In this document: positions 46,322 to 55,645 of the stretch, piece by piece
How positions within the stretch are numbered: the first letter of the stretch is position 1
Layout: each line of letters starts with the position of its first letter
Assembly (NCBI RefSeq): GCF_007671655.1
Contig: NZ_VCGX01000002.1
Span: 1,054,001-1,118,000 of the forward strand
DNA from: Marinobacter piscis
GTDB taxonomy: Bacteria; Pseudomonadota; Gammaproteobacteria; Pseudomonadales; Oleiphilaceae
DNA: 64,000 nt
Reading direction: 5' to 3'
Position numbers and translations under genes: made by a program
The notes under the pieces: model-generated
Seen by the model: the letters and a program-made list of their open reading frames with translations, nothing else
Told to the model about the DNA's origin: nothing
Database searches by the model: none

Positions 46322-46401
46322 TAGGCCCACTGACCAACCTATAGCCAGCTTGTGAACGCAACAAAGCTGTTTCTACCTCGGAGCCTCCCTACCTAGTCCA
46401 C

Positions 46402-47856
46402 CTACCCCCGCCGAAATCGCCGCACCGCCACCAGAAAGTGCCACAGGAATGTAGACATCAACAGTGCCAGCACCAGGCTGGCGAACTCCATGTTTGTGTG
46501 CATAACCGGGCGAGCCAGCGTGAAGCCCTTGGCGAAGTTATTAAGCGCGTCGCCGACTGCCAGTATGTTTGCCTGGACGGTTTCGTTTACCAGCCCCTCG
46601 GGCAGCTGCCAGCCGTTCTTGACGACTAGCCATGCGTTAATGGCTGCGGTTAGCAGCAACAGTACCAAGGGCTGGGTGTAACTTTGTCCGTGGCGGGATA
46701 CAGAGTGGTTGAAGCCTACCAGCAGGCGCTCTCGGCCATACCACGGCTCCTGTTGTTCCAATTCCCGCCGGTAGGCTTCCATTTCCAGGCCGAAGAAGCG
46801 ATTGGCTTCAATGCGGTTAGCAACGGCTTCAAAGCTGTGTTTGATCAGGCGAAAGGCTTCCCTGTCGACGGCGGCTTTAGCTTGCTCGGTGAGGGCTAAA
46901 TCCAGAAAATCCGGGGCGACGGCGTAACGCACTGAGCTGAGGCGTATGTCATCTTCAATAGCCGCCGACCCGCAGGCCAACACCTTTTCAAAATCCGATC
47001 TCAACACAACGAAAGACCCGATTTTGGCGTCACCACAATTAACCGGTCGGGTGAAGGTCGCATCCATAAACGTCAGTGATTTAACACCTGCCATTCCCAG
47101 GTTAACACTTCCATTCAATTCGGTGTCGCTGATGCTCAGCTTATCGGCCTTGACACCGGAGCAATCGAAGCCTGCCAGCGTACAACTGTCGACATGGATG
47201 GTTGAGATAGTCTGGTGGCTCAGCTCTATAGGCCAAGTGGCATTGGTATTGATGATTACCAGCTCGTCGAGGTATTGCTTGTTTTCCCACGGTGGAGCTG
47301 AGGTGTACCAAAGCCGGGTATGTAGATTCACGCAGGAAAGCATCAGCGACTTTGCCGAGCACTCCCAGAACAGACCGCTGTATTGTCCAAGACTATCCGC
47401 GTCAACACCGGGTTGGTGAATGCTTACTGAACCTTGAAACGTACAATCCTCGAACAGCGAGTCGCCCTGCTCTGTATAGCCATGATTGCACCCGATGCAC
47501 GATACCGACCAACCTGCTGAAAAGTGGCAGCTTTCAAACCACTGAGTAACGCCTGGCAGCTCAAGACGGTCACAGTCAAAAGTGCAGTCTTTGAAGCGGA
47601 CTCGTTTCAGTTTGCTCAGAATCACTTGATAAGTGGGTACGTCGTCCTTGCCGGACGACGCCGGGAAAGTTAACCCGCTAATTTCTATGGTGAACTTTTC
47701 CAGCGCGCTGTCGAGACGCTTGGCGGTACTCAGAGAAACCGAACTCTGCAAACCATACCCGTGTTGCAACCACTCAATCGCATGGGCCTTGTTGAACATT
47801 GGGCTTGCGATTCTGGATTGGAGCTGGGGGAGGATCTGGTTGATTAGGGATTGCAT
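46402..47856 (-). CDS. Pentapeptide-repeat-like protein with C-terminal membrane domain
   Basis: A 484-residue protein. Residues about 55-310 are a right-handed beta-helix-like stretch with many short hydrophobic-polar turns (VRFKDCTFDCDRLELPGV, SLFEDCTFQGSVSIHQPG, KSLTFMDATFTRPVNCGD), similar to degenerate pentapeptide repeats. A helical linker with AVANRIEANRFFGLEMEAYR follows. Two membrane helices lie near the C-terminus (PLVLLLLTAAINAWLVV and FASLVLALLMSTFLWHFLVA) with a basic end RRFRRG. Proteins of this build (repeats plus two-helix membrane end) occur in defence islands as candidate pore-forming effectors. It is encoded 22 bases downstream of the AIPR gene, same strand. Confidence 0.75.
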   Translation of the reverse strand: MQSLINQILPQLQSRIASPMFNKAHAIEWLQHGYGLQSSVSLSTAKRLDSALEKFTIEISGLTFPASSGKDDVPTYQVILSKLKRVRFKDCTFDCDRLELPGVTQWFESCHFSAGWSVSCIGCNHGYTEQGDSLFEDCTFQGSVSIHQPGVDADSLGQYSGLFWECSAKSLMLSCVNLHTRLWYTSAPPWENKQYLDELVIINTNATWPIELSHQTISTIHVDSCTLAGFDCSGVKADKLSISDTELNGSVNLGMAGVKSLTFMDATFTRPVNCGDAKIGSFVVLRSDFEKVLACGSAAIEDDIRLSSVRYAVAPDFLDLALTEQAKAAVDREAFRLIKHSFEAVANRIEANRFFGLEMEAYRRELEQQEPWYGRERLLVGFNHSVSRHGQSYTQPLVLLLLTAAINAWLVVKNGWQLPEGLVNETVQANILAVGDALNNFAKGFTLARPVMHTNMEFASLVLALLMSTFLWHFLVAVRRFRRG

Positions 47857-47878
47857 ACTAGCTTCAGGCTACTACCCC

Positions 47879-49600
47879 TCACATAAACCGCTGCCGTATC
47901 GCCACCGTCAAATCTGCCCGCCGGAAGGTTGCGGCTATTCGCTGTAGACTGGCTTCTTCGCACCGGATGCCGAGTTGTTCCATGGCGTGTTTGGTGTTGG
48001 TCAGGGCCTGGTTGTATAACGTTTCTTTGTTGGTTTCGAAGGCTTCGATCATCGCCGGGAACTTTTGTGGAGTTACCTGGGCCAGGGTCAGGCCTTTTTC
48101 GCGTAACAGTTCATGCCCGATTTGCATCGCCAGTACGTTGGAGGCGTAAGGCAAGAATAAATATTCGCCAATGTAGTTTTCGGATTCGTGTTTGCGTTTG
48201 TTTTCCACGTACCGCCAGATGCTCACGGCGAGCACCAGTTGCGCGGCATTCAGATCGCCGAAAATTTCGTCATACAACTGGCCAAAAAGCTTGTTTTTAT
48301 GGAACCGGGCGTTGTTCGGTTTTGCTCTCCATACAGAAAGCACGGCCTCGGCGGCAACGCCCAGGCTGATGGGGGTGTATACGCTGGCAGGGGCCTTTTC
48401 GCCGCGCTTGGTCTGATAAACGTACAGTGGCTTTCCGTCTTTCTCACCCAGTAACGGCACGGAGTGGGCCAGCGTTCTCTGGATTTCGTCGTTGGATTTA
48501 AGGTCACTCAAATCCACGACACTTTGTGAGTTGGTGGCCACCGTTATTTTGCTGATGATGTCGTCGTTGTCGTCATCCAGTTCGTAAATTCTCACCAGCA
48601 CGAAGCACTGGTTTACATCCAGCCCGGGATTCTCTGATAACACCGTGTGTATGGTCTTACAGGTTTGCCCGCCGTTGATGATGTGCATGCCTTTCATATC
48701 AACACGCACGTCTTTTTCCTGCAGGTTGTTGTAGGTGATCTTCGACGTAACGATGGTTACGCCGTTGTTCATGAAAAAGAAGTCTTTGTTTTTTTCCGGA
48801 CTGCGCAGGGTTTCAGCGATCGAGCTGTTCACCTTATTGCTTTTAGTACCCAGAAACTTCCGAATGTTTCGCTCCAGCAGCACGTCGCCGTGGCTCTCAA
48901 AGATGCGGTGAAATTCGCTGACAGGCACTTTACCCAGGAAGAAACGCTTGCGGTTGAAGTCTTCCACTATCCGGTAGCCGGCAAACTTCAGGTGTTCGTC
49001 AACTTTCTTTTTGCCTTTTGACAGCGCCACGAAATCATCATGGTTAAAGTGCCGGAAGTTGACGTAGTCCGGGAAATGGGCGTTATCAATGTAATCCTGG
49101 CCCTCGCGATTAACCGGCAAGCCATTGTTGCACAGCACTATTTCAATGGAGGGAATAATGCCCTCGTTCACCATGATGGACCGAATTTCTTCAATTCTGG
49201 CCTTCAGCTGCGGGCTGGCCTGATAGGTCTGGTTTGGGTCAAAAATGGTCCGCACCACAGACACCATTTTTTGCACATCGTTGGCCGGGAAGTGGCTGCC
49301 ACCCTCGTAACTCGCGCCATTGCTTTTTTCCAGCCGCGTGTACTTGCCCTGAAAAATCTTTACGTGGAACGACTCATCCACAATATCTGAGATGTACAGC
49401 GCATCAATACCAAAATCGCCCCGGCCATCGTAGATGCAGTCCAGCACTTCTTCGTCTGAATCCAGATCCAGCAGGGTTTTGGCTGCCAGAAACACAAATG
49501 CCTTACTCACCGCCCTGTCTGCCTGGCCACCTAACTCGGCCAAATGCGATTCGGCGGTTTTGTTGACCATTTGGTCCAGGTAAAGGAGGTTGATGTTCAT
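47879..49600 (-). CDS. AIPR-family protein (abortive-infection phage-resistance type)
   Basis: A 573-residue protein of the AIPR family (PF10592), first described in abortive phage resistance. The N-terminal part has a PD-(D/E)xK nuclease look: YDGRGDFGIDALYISDI followed by FHVKIFQGKYTRLEKS (D...QxK). The core AIPR motifs are MNNGVTIVTSKITYNNLQ, MHIINGGQTCKTIHTVLSE and VATNSQSVVDLSDLKSND. The C-terminal 200 residues are helical. The gene order AIPR then pentapeptide-membrane protein, plus a decayed second copy of the latter on its other side, suggests a two-gene defence cassette. Nuclease activity is inferred. Confidence 0.85.
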   Translation of the reverse strand: MNINLLYLDQMVNKTAESHLAELGGQADRAVSKAFVFLAAKTLLDLDSDEEVLDCIYDGRGDFGIDALYISDIVDESFHVKIFQGKYTRLEKSNGASYEGGSHFPANDVQKMVSVVRTIFDPNQTYQASPQLKARIEEIRSIMVNEGIIPSIEIVLCNNGLPVNREGQDYIDNAHFPDYVNFRHFNHDDFVALSKGKKKVDEHLKFAGYRIVEDFNRKRFFLGKVPVSEFHRIFESHGDVLLERNIRKFLGTKSNKVNSSIAETLRSPEKNKDFFFMNNGVTIVTSKITYNNLQEKDVRVDMKGMHIINGGQTCKTIHTVLSENPGLDVNQCFVLVRIYELDDDNDDIISKITVATNSQSVVDLSDLKSNDEIQRTLAHSVPLLGEKDGKPLYVYQTKRGEKAPASVYTPISLGVAAEAVLSVWRAKPNNARFHKNKLFGQLYDEIFGDLNAAQLVLAVSIWRYVENKRKHESENYIGEYLFLPYASNVLAMQIGHELLREKGLTLAQVTPQKFPAMIEAFETNKETLYNQALTNTKHAMEQLGIRCEEASLQRIAATFRRADLTVAIRQRFM

Positions 49601-49619
49601 GGTGGCTTGCTCGGGTGGT

Positions 49620-49830
49620 TTTGGGGTGTTGGTTGCTTCAGGTTAACTGCGGGCATCAATATCAGCACTTTAACACTCGCCGTTCCCAGGTTAAAACTGC
49701 CAGCGTACAACTGTCGACATGGATGGTTGAGGTGGTCTGGTGACTCTACAGGCCACGTGGAATTGGTATTGATAGCTGCCAGCTCGTCGAGGTTTTGCTT
49801 TTTTACGAACAATGCTCAAGCAGCGAGTCA
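49620..49830 (-). pseudogene. Decayed second copy of the pentapeptide-membrane gene
   Basis: DNA here matches the middle of the gene at 46402-47856: CAACTGTCGACATGGATGGT is identical in both, as are the flanking CCAGCTCGTCGAGG and GTTCCCAGGTTAA-like segments. At protein level LDELAAINTNSTWPVES corresponds to LDELVIINTNATWPIEL. Internal parts are deleted and the frame is broken, and no start or membrane domain remains. It lies just upstream of the AIPR gene, so AIPR is flanked on both sides by copies of its partner. Confidence 0.85.
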
Positions 49831-49887
49831 CCCTATCCCATCATAATTAAACTTTATCTATGAATGGAATTTACAATGACAATACCA

Positions 49888-50493
49888 CTAAGTATGCATG
49901 AAATCCATGATTGTATGCTTAATGTTATACCTAAGATAATCAATCTTATGCTTCAGCCCGGACACATTTTTGTTTAGAAATTTAGCTGACAAATATTCAT
50001 TAACCCCCACTCCAGATACTTCAAGAATGGAAAATATTTTATCTAGCCCTGGCTTGGGGTTATCTAGATCTAGCTCAACAAAATACGCCCAGTCCTTAGA
50101 AAAATAATCAATTTGTTCATAAACATTATTGACATAATCTCTACAAACCCTGATGTCGTTAACCTCAAGAGGCCGCATCAGTATTCCTTGTGAATACGAC
50201 TTCATCATCTTAATACCCGCCCACCTCCTATTATAGCTTTTTGATATGCTTTCCTTGTCTCTTATCACCTTTACGAGTAGTGAGCTACAGCCATATCGAG
50301 CGGTCAATCTAGGCAAAAACCAAACTAGTCGATTGTCACACTCAAAGTGGTTTTCAGGATAATCAACACGCTTCTCTCCAAGCATTTGACAGTTCGATTC
50401 ATGTGCTGACGTATAACCCTCAATCTTTTTGAAAGCCTCGGAAAGGGTCGTAGTAGCTGTTCGACCAGGCGATAGTAAAAAAATGTTCATCAA
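49888..50493 (-). CDS. Sulfotransferase-like protein
   Basis: A 201-residue soluble protein beginning MMNIFLLSPGRTATTTLSEA. The PGRTATTTL segment fits the 5'-phosphosulfate-binding loop of PAPS-dependent sulfotransferases (P-x-x-G/T-T-x-x). The downstream VKVIRDKESISKSYNRRW recalls the 3'-phosphate-binding strand-helix region (R...S). It is shorter than typical carbohydrate sulfotransferases (250-300 residues). The gene is AT-rich compared with flanks. Next to wzx and in the same locus as cysDNC and cysQ, it would put sulfate on the polysaccharide. The assignment rests on the N-terminal loop and context. Confidence 0.65.
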   Translation of the reverse strand: MMNIFLLSPGRTATTTLSEAFKKIEGYTSAHESNCQMLGEKRVDYPENHFECDNRLVWFLPRLTARYGCSSLLVKVIRDKESISKSYNRRWAGIKMMKSYSQGILMRPLEVNDIRVCRDYVNNVYEQIDYFSKDWAYFVELDLDNPKPGLDKIFSILEVSGVGVNEYLSAKFLNKNVSGLKHKIDYLRYNIKHTIMDFMHT

Positions 50494-50519
50494 TGACTTA
50501 TCCCCATGACGTTTAATAT

Positions 50520-51830
50520 TTACTTAGCAAAAACAAAAGTATTTATTCCTAGCTTTTTTCTCACCATAAACATTAGTAAGACATTCCAAACTGACAGAGA
50601 AATAGAATATCCGATGGCAGCCCCCACCAACCCTAAAAACGGCACCAATATTAGACACAAAATCAAGTTTACTATCAAAGCTAGCGCAGCGCCTATCACT
50701 GTCGATTTATCATTGCCTGTCATATTTAGAACTAATGCAACCGACCCTGCTGATGCATTAACAAGTTGCCCAAGGCATAATATTGTTAATGCTGCTGCCG
50801 ACACGTACTCTTGACCAAACACAATATCAATAATAGGTCCACCAAAAACTATCAAAACTATAGCAACAGGAAAAGATACTAAAGCAACAACCCGGGTACT
50901 AAGAGTGATCGTTCTTTGGAGTTTCTCTAGCTCACCGGAGTTATAAAGGCGAGCAATCTGTGGTGCCATAGCCATGTTGACTGCATTCAGCCCAAACGCT
51001 ACGAGTGCTGCCCCTGTAGCCGCTACGCGAAACAAGCCGACCTCTTCGCTCGTCGCCAAGAAACCAAGAAATAGTATCGACACTTGCGAATCCAGGAGTT
51101 TCAAACCAGCAAACAGTGATAGCGGCAAAAGGCTAGCCGCCCATGGCTTGATGTTATACTTGGATTCGGCTGTTTTTGCGCGCTGAGGAAGCGCCTTGAG
51201 TAACAAAAACACACCCAACGTAAAGGCCAGTAATGCGCCGATCACATTGAACTGTATTGCGCGAACTGCGCTCAACTCGCTGCCTAAAAGAACCACGCTC
51301 CCTACGAGCAAGATGACCGTGGCCGGTCGAACAATTTGTTCCGGAGCTTGGGCTGAGAGTACCCACCTTAGCCCTCTTAGTGTACCTGTTCTAACGGCTT
51401 CGAACGCCATCAACGGCAACAGCAGGAGGGCCCAAAGCAATGTGGCAGTTTCTAAGGTGTCATCCCCCCTCAGTAGCAGCCACGATCCAACAATCGTCAC
51501 AACGATGACCGAATAGCCGATTGCGAACAGATTTGAGGCTTTGAGTAAGCCTCGCATCAATCCCCAGTCTTTATTTAACTGATTTTTCGCAGTTTCTCTG
51601 ACCAGTAGAGTGGGGAGACCAGCCTTTGCAGGTAGGCTTAGCAATGTGATAATTGATAGGACAAAAGCGTAGGTACCGTAGCTTTCAGGCCCCAAAGTGC
51701 GAGCCAGTAGCACACCACTTACCAAGGTAAGCAGAAGATTAACCACCTGGATCCCAGCTGATCCGCCTGCTCCCCTTATTAATTGGGCTTTGAGGCTTTC
51801 GCCTTGTATGTGTCTAAGGTATTTCCTCAA
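50520..51830 (-). CDS. Wzx-like polysaccharide flippase
   Basis: A 436-residue inner-membrane protein of the MOP/PST family with about twelve to fourteen membrane helices. The N-terminus KAQLIRGAGGSAGIQVVNLL, then GVLLARTLGPESYGTYAFVL is the family hallmark; LLSLPAKAGLPTLLVRETAK and LGFLATSEEVGLFRVAATGA follow. It flips lipid-linked repeat units to the periplasm. A 335-base non-coding stretch with a terminator-like hairpin lies upstream, after wzz. An EpsG-like polymerase (31586) completes the Wzx/Wzy set. Confidence 0.9.
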   Translation of the reverse strand: MRKYLRHIQGESLKAQLIRGAGGSAGIQVVNLLLTLVSGVLLARTLGPESYGTYAFVLSIITLLSLPAKAGLPTLLVRETAKNQLNKDWGLMRGLLKASNLFAIGYSVIVVTIVGSWLLLRGDDTLETATLLWALLLLPLMAFEAVRTGTLRGLRWVLSAQAPEQIVRPATVILLVGSVVLLGSELSAVRAIQFNVIGALLAFTLGVFLLLKALPQRAKTAESKYNIKPWAASLLPLSLFAGLKLLDSQVSILFLGFLATSEEVGLFRVAATGAALVAFGLNAVNMAMAPQIARLYNSGELEKLQRTITLSTRVVALVSFPVAIVLIVFGGPIIDIVFGQEYVSAAALTILCLGQLVNASAGSVALVLNMTGNDKSTVIGAALALIVNLILCLILVPFLGLVGAAIGYSISLSVWNVLLMFMVRKKLGINTFVFAK

Positions 51831-52165
51831 GCTTGGGGCCTGTCTGTTTGTGAGAATTCGGGCAGGACGGATTTGCTGACATGACTAAATTTAAACAACC
51901 TGCAACCACCTTAATCTTTAAAATTGGAAGCTGGCTTTCCGAGCCTGGAAACATACTATCGGTTGTGAAAGGTGACTTTCCGTAGAAATGGTTTTTACAT
52001 TGCTGGAAATGGGCTACTGGAGTTTCCAAAGCTGGAAATAAATTTCGGTGACAAATTTCTGAGAAGGACTGGAAACTCTGTTTCCGGTGCTGGAAATTCG
52101 AAAACCTAACTCTTTGATTATATTGGCCCCCTTGAAAACTGATAAGGGCACCTTATCAGTACTGA
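51831..52165. other. Non-coding stretch rich in GGAAA/TTTCC motifs
   Basis: These 335 bases between wzz and wzx have no plausible gene. From about 51925 to 52097 the motif TGGAA(A) appears at 51946, 52004, 52034, 52070 and 52091, and its complement TTTCC at 51936, 51977, 52023 and 52081, several of them as facing pairs. A hairpin follows at 52139-52159. The cluster could be a structured leader of wzx mRNA or repeated protein sites. Confidence 0.45.
52139..52159 (-). terminator. Hairpin terminator after wzz
   Basis: CTGATAAGG and CCTTATCAG pair perfectly around GCA. On the minus strand the stem is followed by TTTTC. It lies seven bases past the wzz stop and before wzx, inside the proposed RfaH-controlled operon, where antitermination would be needed to express the distal genes. 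Confidence 0.65.
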
Positions 52166-53134
52166 TTATTTCTCCACTTTTTCTGGAGTCTCTTCCCTGC
52201 CTGAACGCACAAATGCAACTACAAACACCGTAAATACCCCAAGCATCCCCCCCAACATAGTGGCAACGACGGCAATAAGTGCTCGCTTAGGCTCACTTTT
52301 CTCTTGTGGCACCACGGCCGGGTCTACGGTTTTGAACACGTATTCGTCCTGCGCGTTAGCCAGCATTACGGTGCGGGTTTCACTTTCTATCAGCTGGTAG
52401 AACACCTGCTGCATGCCGGCAATGTTGGTTTCGCTGAGCTTTTGCTCCAGGTACGCAATGCGGGCTTCGGCTTCTTTTACGTCTTGCTCACGCATGTGTT
52501 CGTTAATGTCGTGTACAAGTTTTGTGGCCCAATCTTTGGCGACCGGAGGTGACTGGCTTTTAATACTCACAGTCACCATGCCGGTTTCGTCGTTGCTGGA
52601 AACGCTGAGGTGCTCCTTGAATGCTTTCACCATATCCCAATCCGTGGGTTTGAGGTTCTCACCTTTGTCGTCGGTCAGCCACTCTCGGGAGTCGGGGTTG
52701 TAGACTTCTTTATTGATTACCCATTCCTGTTTTTCTATATCCCAGCTTTCGGTCGCCATAAGCGGAACGGTCAGGTTGTGGCGGTGTATGAAGTCGGTCA
52801 GAAAGGCGCGGGATTGCAGTACTTCTTTGGCCATAACCGTCTGGCTTGCGCTGCCTCCGCCCAGGCTGATGCCGGCCAGGCCTGCGAGGCCACCCAGCTG
52901 GCCGCTGAGGCCGCCGCCACCGCCCTCTTCCTGAGCTGGGGCCAGGAGCACATTGGCCTGGTAGATATTGGGCTTGCTCAGGGCGTAGAACACACCGGCT
53001 GCTGCAAATACGATGGTAAACAGGATGATGATCCACTTGCCCTGCCACAGGGTGGCAAAGAGTTCGCGCAGGTCGATTTCATCATCCGGGTAGTATGGCT
53101 GTTCGGCCATTTGTGTCATTACGGGTTGATTCAT
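52166..53134 (-). CDS. wzz: Wzz-family chain-length regulator
   Basis: A 322-residue polysaccharide co-polymerase with the Wzz topology: cytoplasmic start YYPDDEIDLRELFATLWQGK, first membrane helix IIILFTIVFAAAGVFYALS, a periplasmic coiled region (EAEARIAYLEQKLSETNIAG), and a second helix ALIAVVATMLGGMLGVFTVF preceded by the Pro-rich PAVVPQEKSEPKRALI. No tyrosine-kinase domain is attached. The Gly-rich loop QEEGGGGGLSGQLGGLAG is typical of GNVR-type members. Its start overlaps the stop codon of the export gene by one base, so translation is coupled. Confidence 0.92.
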   Translation of the reverse strand: MNQPVMTQMAEQPYYPDDEIDLRELFATLWQGKWIIILFTIVFAAAGVFYALSKPNIYQANVLLAPAQEEGGGGGLSGQLGGLAGLAGISLGGGSASQTVMAKEVLQSRAFLTDFIHRHNLTVPLMATESWDIEKQEWVINKEVYNPDSREWLTDDKGENLKPTDWDMVKAFKEHLSVSSNDETGMVTVSIKSQSPPVAKDWATKLVHDINEHMREQDVKEAEARIAYLEQKLSETNIAGMQQVFYQLIESETRTVMLANAQDEYVFKTVDPAVVPQEKSEPKRALIAVVATMLGGMLGVFTVFVVAFVRSGREETPEKVEK

Positions 53135-55614
53135 TAGAGGTTACCCACTGCGGCTGCACCAAGGGCCATCTGGTATACGATCTGGCTGACGTTGGTCCAG
53201 AGTTCAAGCTGGTTCAGGCGGTCGACGTCGATTGGCATGATGATGGTGTCGCCCGGCTCCAGCTGACTGCCACCGCCGCCGAACCAGTTGCTGCGTTTGG
53301 GCATCATCACGGAGCCGTCGGCTTTAACAACGTAGGCGCGGCTTTCGTCGGCCTGGCGGGTGGGGCCGCCGGAGCGTTCCAGGTAGTCTTCTACAGTGAG
53401 GCTGGCCTGGTGCAGGTGGCTGGTTGGGAACTGGACTTCGCCGAATACTGTTACTGCTTGTGGGATTTCCGGCACAGTCAGGCGGTCGCCGTCTTGCAGA
53501 CGAATGGGCTGGTGCGTATTCCCGCTGGTTATAGCTGCCAGATCAATCACCATTCGACCTACAGGGCGGCTCCCTTGTACTTCGTCGAGCAGGCTTTCAA
53601 CGCTTTGAGCGCGTTCGGCTGCATCCCCACTTAAACTGTCGCCCTGCAGTTGAACTCCCAGCAGGTCGCCTTTGAGGCGCTCTTCGGCTTCCTGCAGCCG
53701 TTGAGCTTCAAGCCGGCGCAGCTTAGCGCGAGTAAATACAGCGCCTTTCGGGAATGCGTTGCTGGTAAGCCCCCCAGCCCGTTTGAGTACATCAGTCAGG
53801 GTATCACCATCCTGAAATGTGTATTCCCCTGGATAGGTTACTTCTCCAGAAACGGTAACTGTGCGGTTTTCTGCAAAATCCGGAACGCCTTTAATTAATA
53901 TCCTGTCGCGGCCTTGTAATGCGACATTATCACTGCCTTCCAGCACTTTAGATGGAGTGAAATTGATAACGCGGGTTTCACCGGTTCCCTGCTCACTTGT
54001 GGTGTAACGGGTAATCTCGCCTTCCAGTAGCAGAGCATTTTCCCGAAGGCCTCCGGCCGCATCCAGCAATTCCTTTAGAGTGCCATTTTCTGGCATTGGA
54101 TAGGTACCCGGAAAGCGCACTGCTCCGGCTACCCGGACTACCGGCGCCCATTCGTTGGGGCCGGTTTGGGCTTGCAAGCGTCTATTGATCTCGGCCAGGG
54201 CATTCTGGCGCGCTTCGCCGCTGGTTTCCGACAGCAACAGAACTCTGTCTCTGGACTGAAGTTTCAGGTTATGCTGAGGATCTTCATCAGCCACTGCTTT
54301 GCGTAAATTGAAAGATTTAACTTCAACAATATTGCGCTCTACTCGCTCCCGAATACGCAGGGCATAGTTGTAGTCAGCATTGCGGGTGACATCGAAGGTC
54401 AGGCTATTGACCAGGTCACTCACTCTCAATCCAGGCTCCCACGCGTAGCGGCCTGTGCGCACGGCCTCACCTTCTAAAGCAACAAAGCCTTCTGTCAGCT
54501 CAGTGACTGATGAAATAGTGAGCACATCACCCGTTTTCAGTGCAGTACGCTTCGCGCTGGCACTCGTCAGATCCAGGTCCTGAATGCTGAGATTAAAACT
54601 CTCATCAACCCGCTGCAGCTGTGCGCGTTTGGGGTAGGCGTCTGCGGTAAAACCACCAGAAAGCCGGATAATATCTCCCACTGACTGGCCGTTTTCAAGT
54701 TCATACAGGGCTGGGCGGCGCACCTCGCCTTTTATACCGGCGAGATGGCCAACCGGCGGAATAAAAATAACGTCACCTGGCTGCAAGCGCGCATCTTCAC
54801 TGGTATCCCCCTCCAGCAGGAGGTCGTACAAATCTAGGGTTCCAACCAGTTTACCGTTGCGCTTGTGCTGAATGTTACGCAAAGAACCAGTACGCTGAAC
54901 TCCGCCAGATACAAACAGGGCATTGGTAATAGTAGACAAGGAACTCACTGTGTACGCACCCGGCGTTCTGGCTTCACCCAGTACAAACACCCGCATGCTC
55001 CGCAGTTCTCCAAGACTGACACTGGCTTTCAGGCCAATGAAGTGCTGATCAACCAGCGCGCTGATTCGTTCTTTCAGATCAGCGAAAGACATCCCTGCGA
55101 CAGGTTCCGGACCGATTTCCGGGAAACTGATTGTGCCGTTGCGGTCTACAGTGAGCGTGAACTCCCGGTTTTGTTTACCCCACATTTGTATACGGATTTC
55201 ATCACCCGGGCCTATGGTGTACTCGCCGGGGACAGGCACCGAGGTAACCGGCGCAAAAGTGCTGGGACTGCCAGCAAACAGGTCATATCCGTATGGCTCA
55301 AGACGACTGGTCTGCTGTTTGTTTTCGGCACTGCTGCCTTTCGTTTCTACGTTGCTTTCTTCCAGCTCAGCATCCTGTTGGCCGGAGGTTGACTGTACCA
55401 CCGGAGGTGGGTTTCGCACCTGATCACCGTTGGTGCTGCCAGTACCTGAACCGCCAATTGAATCCAGGTCCACGCCGTACTGTTTAGCCAACGCTTCCTG
55501 TTGGGCCTTGGGCAGGCTTTTGAAGCGTTCGATTTGTGCCGGGCTGATGGACTGGGCCTGGGCTGCGATGGGCAGCAGCAGGGCCATGGAGAGCAGGAGT
55601 TTTTTAAAGTTCAC
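53134..55614 (-). CDS. SLBB-domain polysaccharide export protein
   Basis: Outer-membrane-associated exporter of the Wza/KpsD superfamily. GTG 55614 is chosen because it gives a clean signal peptide (NFKKLLLSMALLLPIAAQAQ) and avoids the overlap with wzi that a start at 55722 would need. Length about 826. The Poly_export domain is at PVPGEYTIGPGDEIRIQMWG (near residue 130), followed by roughly six SLBB repeats with the GxVxxPGxY pattern: VLGEARTPGAYTVSSLSTIT, IKGEVRRPALYELENGQSVG, VAGAVRFPGTYPMPENGTLK, VSGEVTYPGEYTFQDGDTLT, VFGEVQFPTSHLHQASLTVE. The number of SLBB repeats exceeds that of Wza and resembles large marine export proteins. Confidence 0.92.
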   Translation of the reverse strand: MNFKKLLLSMALLLPIAAQAQSISPAQIERFKSLPKAQQEALAKQYGVDLDSIGGSGTGSTNGDQVRNPPPVVQSTSGQQDAELEESNVETKGSSAENKQQTSRLEPYGYDLFAGSPSTFAPVTSVPVPGEYTIGPGDEIRIQMWGKQNREFTLTVDRNGTISFPEIGPEPVAGMSFADLKERISALVDQHFIGLKASVSLGELRSMRVFVLGEARTPGAYTVSSLSTITNALFVSGGVQRTGSLRNIQHKRNGKLVGTLDLYDLLLEGDTSEDARLQPGDVIFIPPVGHLAGIKGEVRRPALYELENGQSVGDIIRLSGGFTADAYPKRAQLQRVDESFNLSIQDLDLTSASAKRTALKTGDVLTISSVTELTEGFVALEGEAVRTGRYAWEPGLRVSDLVNSLTFDVTRNADYNYALRIRERVERNIVEVKSFNLRKAVADEDPQHNLKLQSRDRVLLLSETSGEARQNALAEINRRLQAQTGPNEWAPVVRVAGAVRFPGTYPMPENGTLKELLDAAGGLRENALLLEGEITRYTTSEQGTGETRVINFTPSKVLEGSDNVALQGRDRILIKGVPDFAENRTVTVSGEVTYPGEYTFQDGDTLTDVLKRAGGLTSNAFPKGAVFTRAKLRRLEAQRLQEAEERLKGDLLGVQLQGDSLSGDAAERAQSVESLLDEVQGSRPVGRMVIDLAAITSGNTHQPIRLQDGDRLTVPEIPQAVTVFGEVQFPTSHLHQASLTVEDYLERSGGPTRQADESRAYVVKADGSVMMPKRSNWFGGGGSQLEPGDTIIMPIDVDRLNQLELWTNVSQIVYQMALGAAAVGNL

Positions 55615-55645
55615 GGTTTTATGTTCCGGTTTTTTTGCTGAAATG

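Noticed and set aside
55229..55242. GGGGACAGGCACCG inside the SLBB export gene, similar to the dispersed repeat
   Set aside because: It encodes part of the conserved Poly_export segment (VPVPGEYTIG) and is a single chance match.
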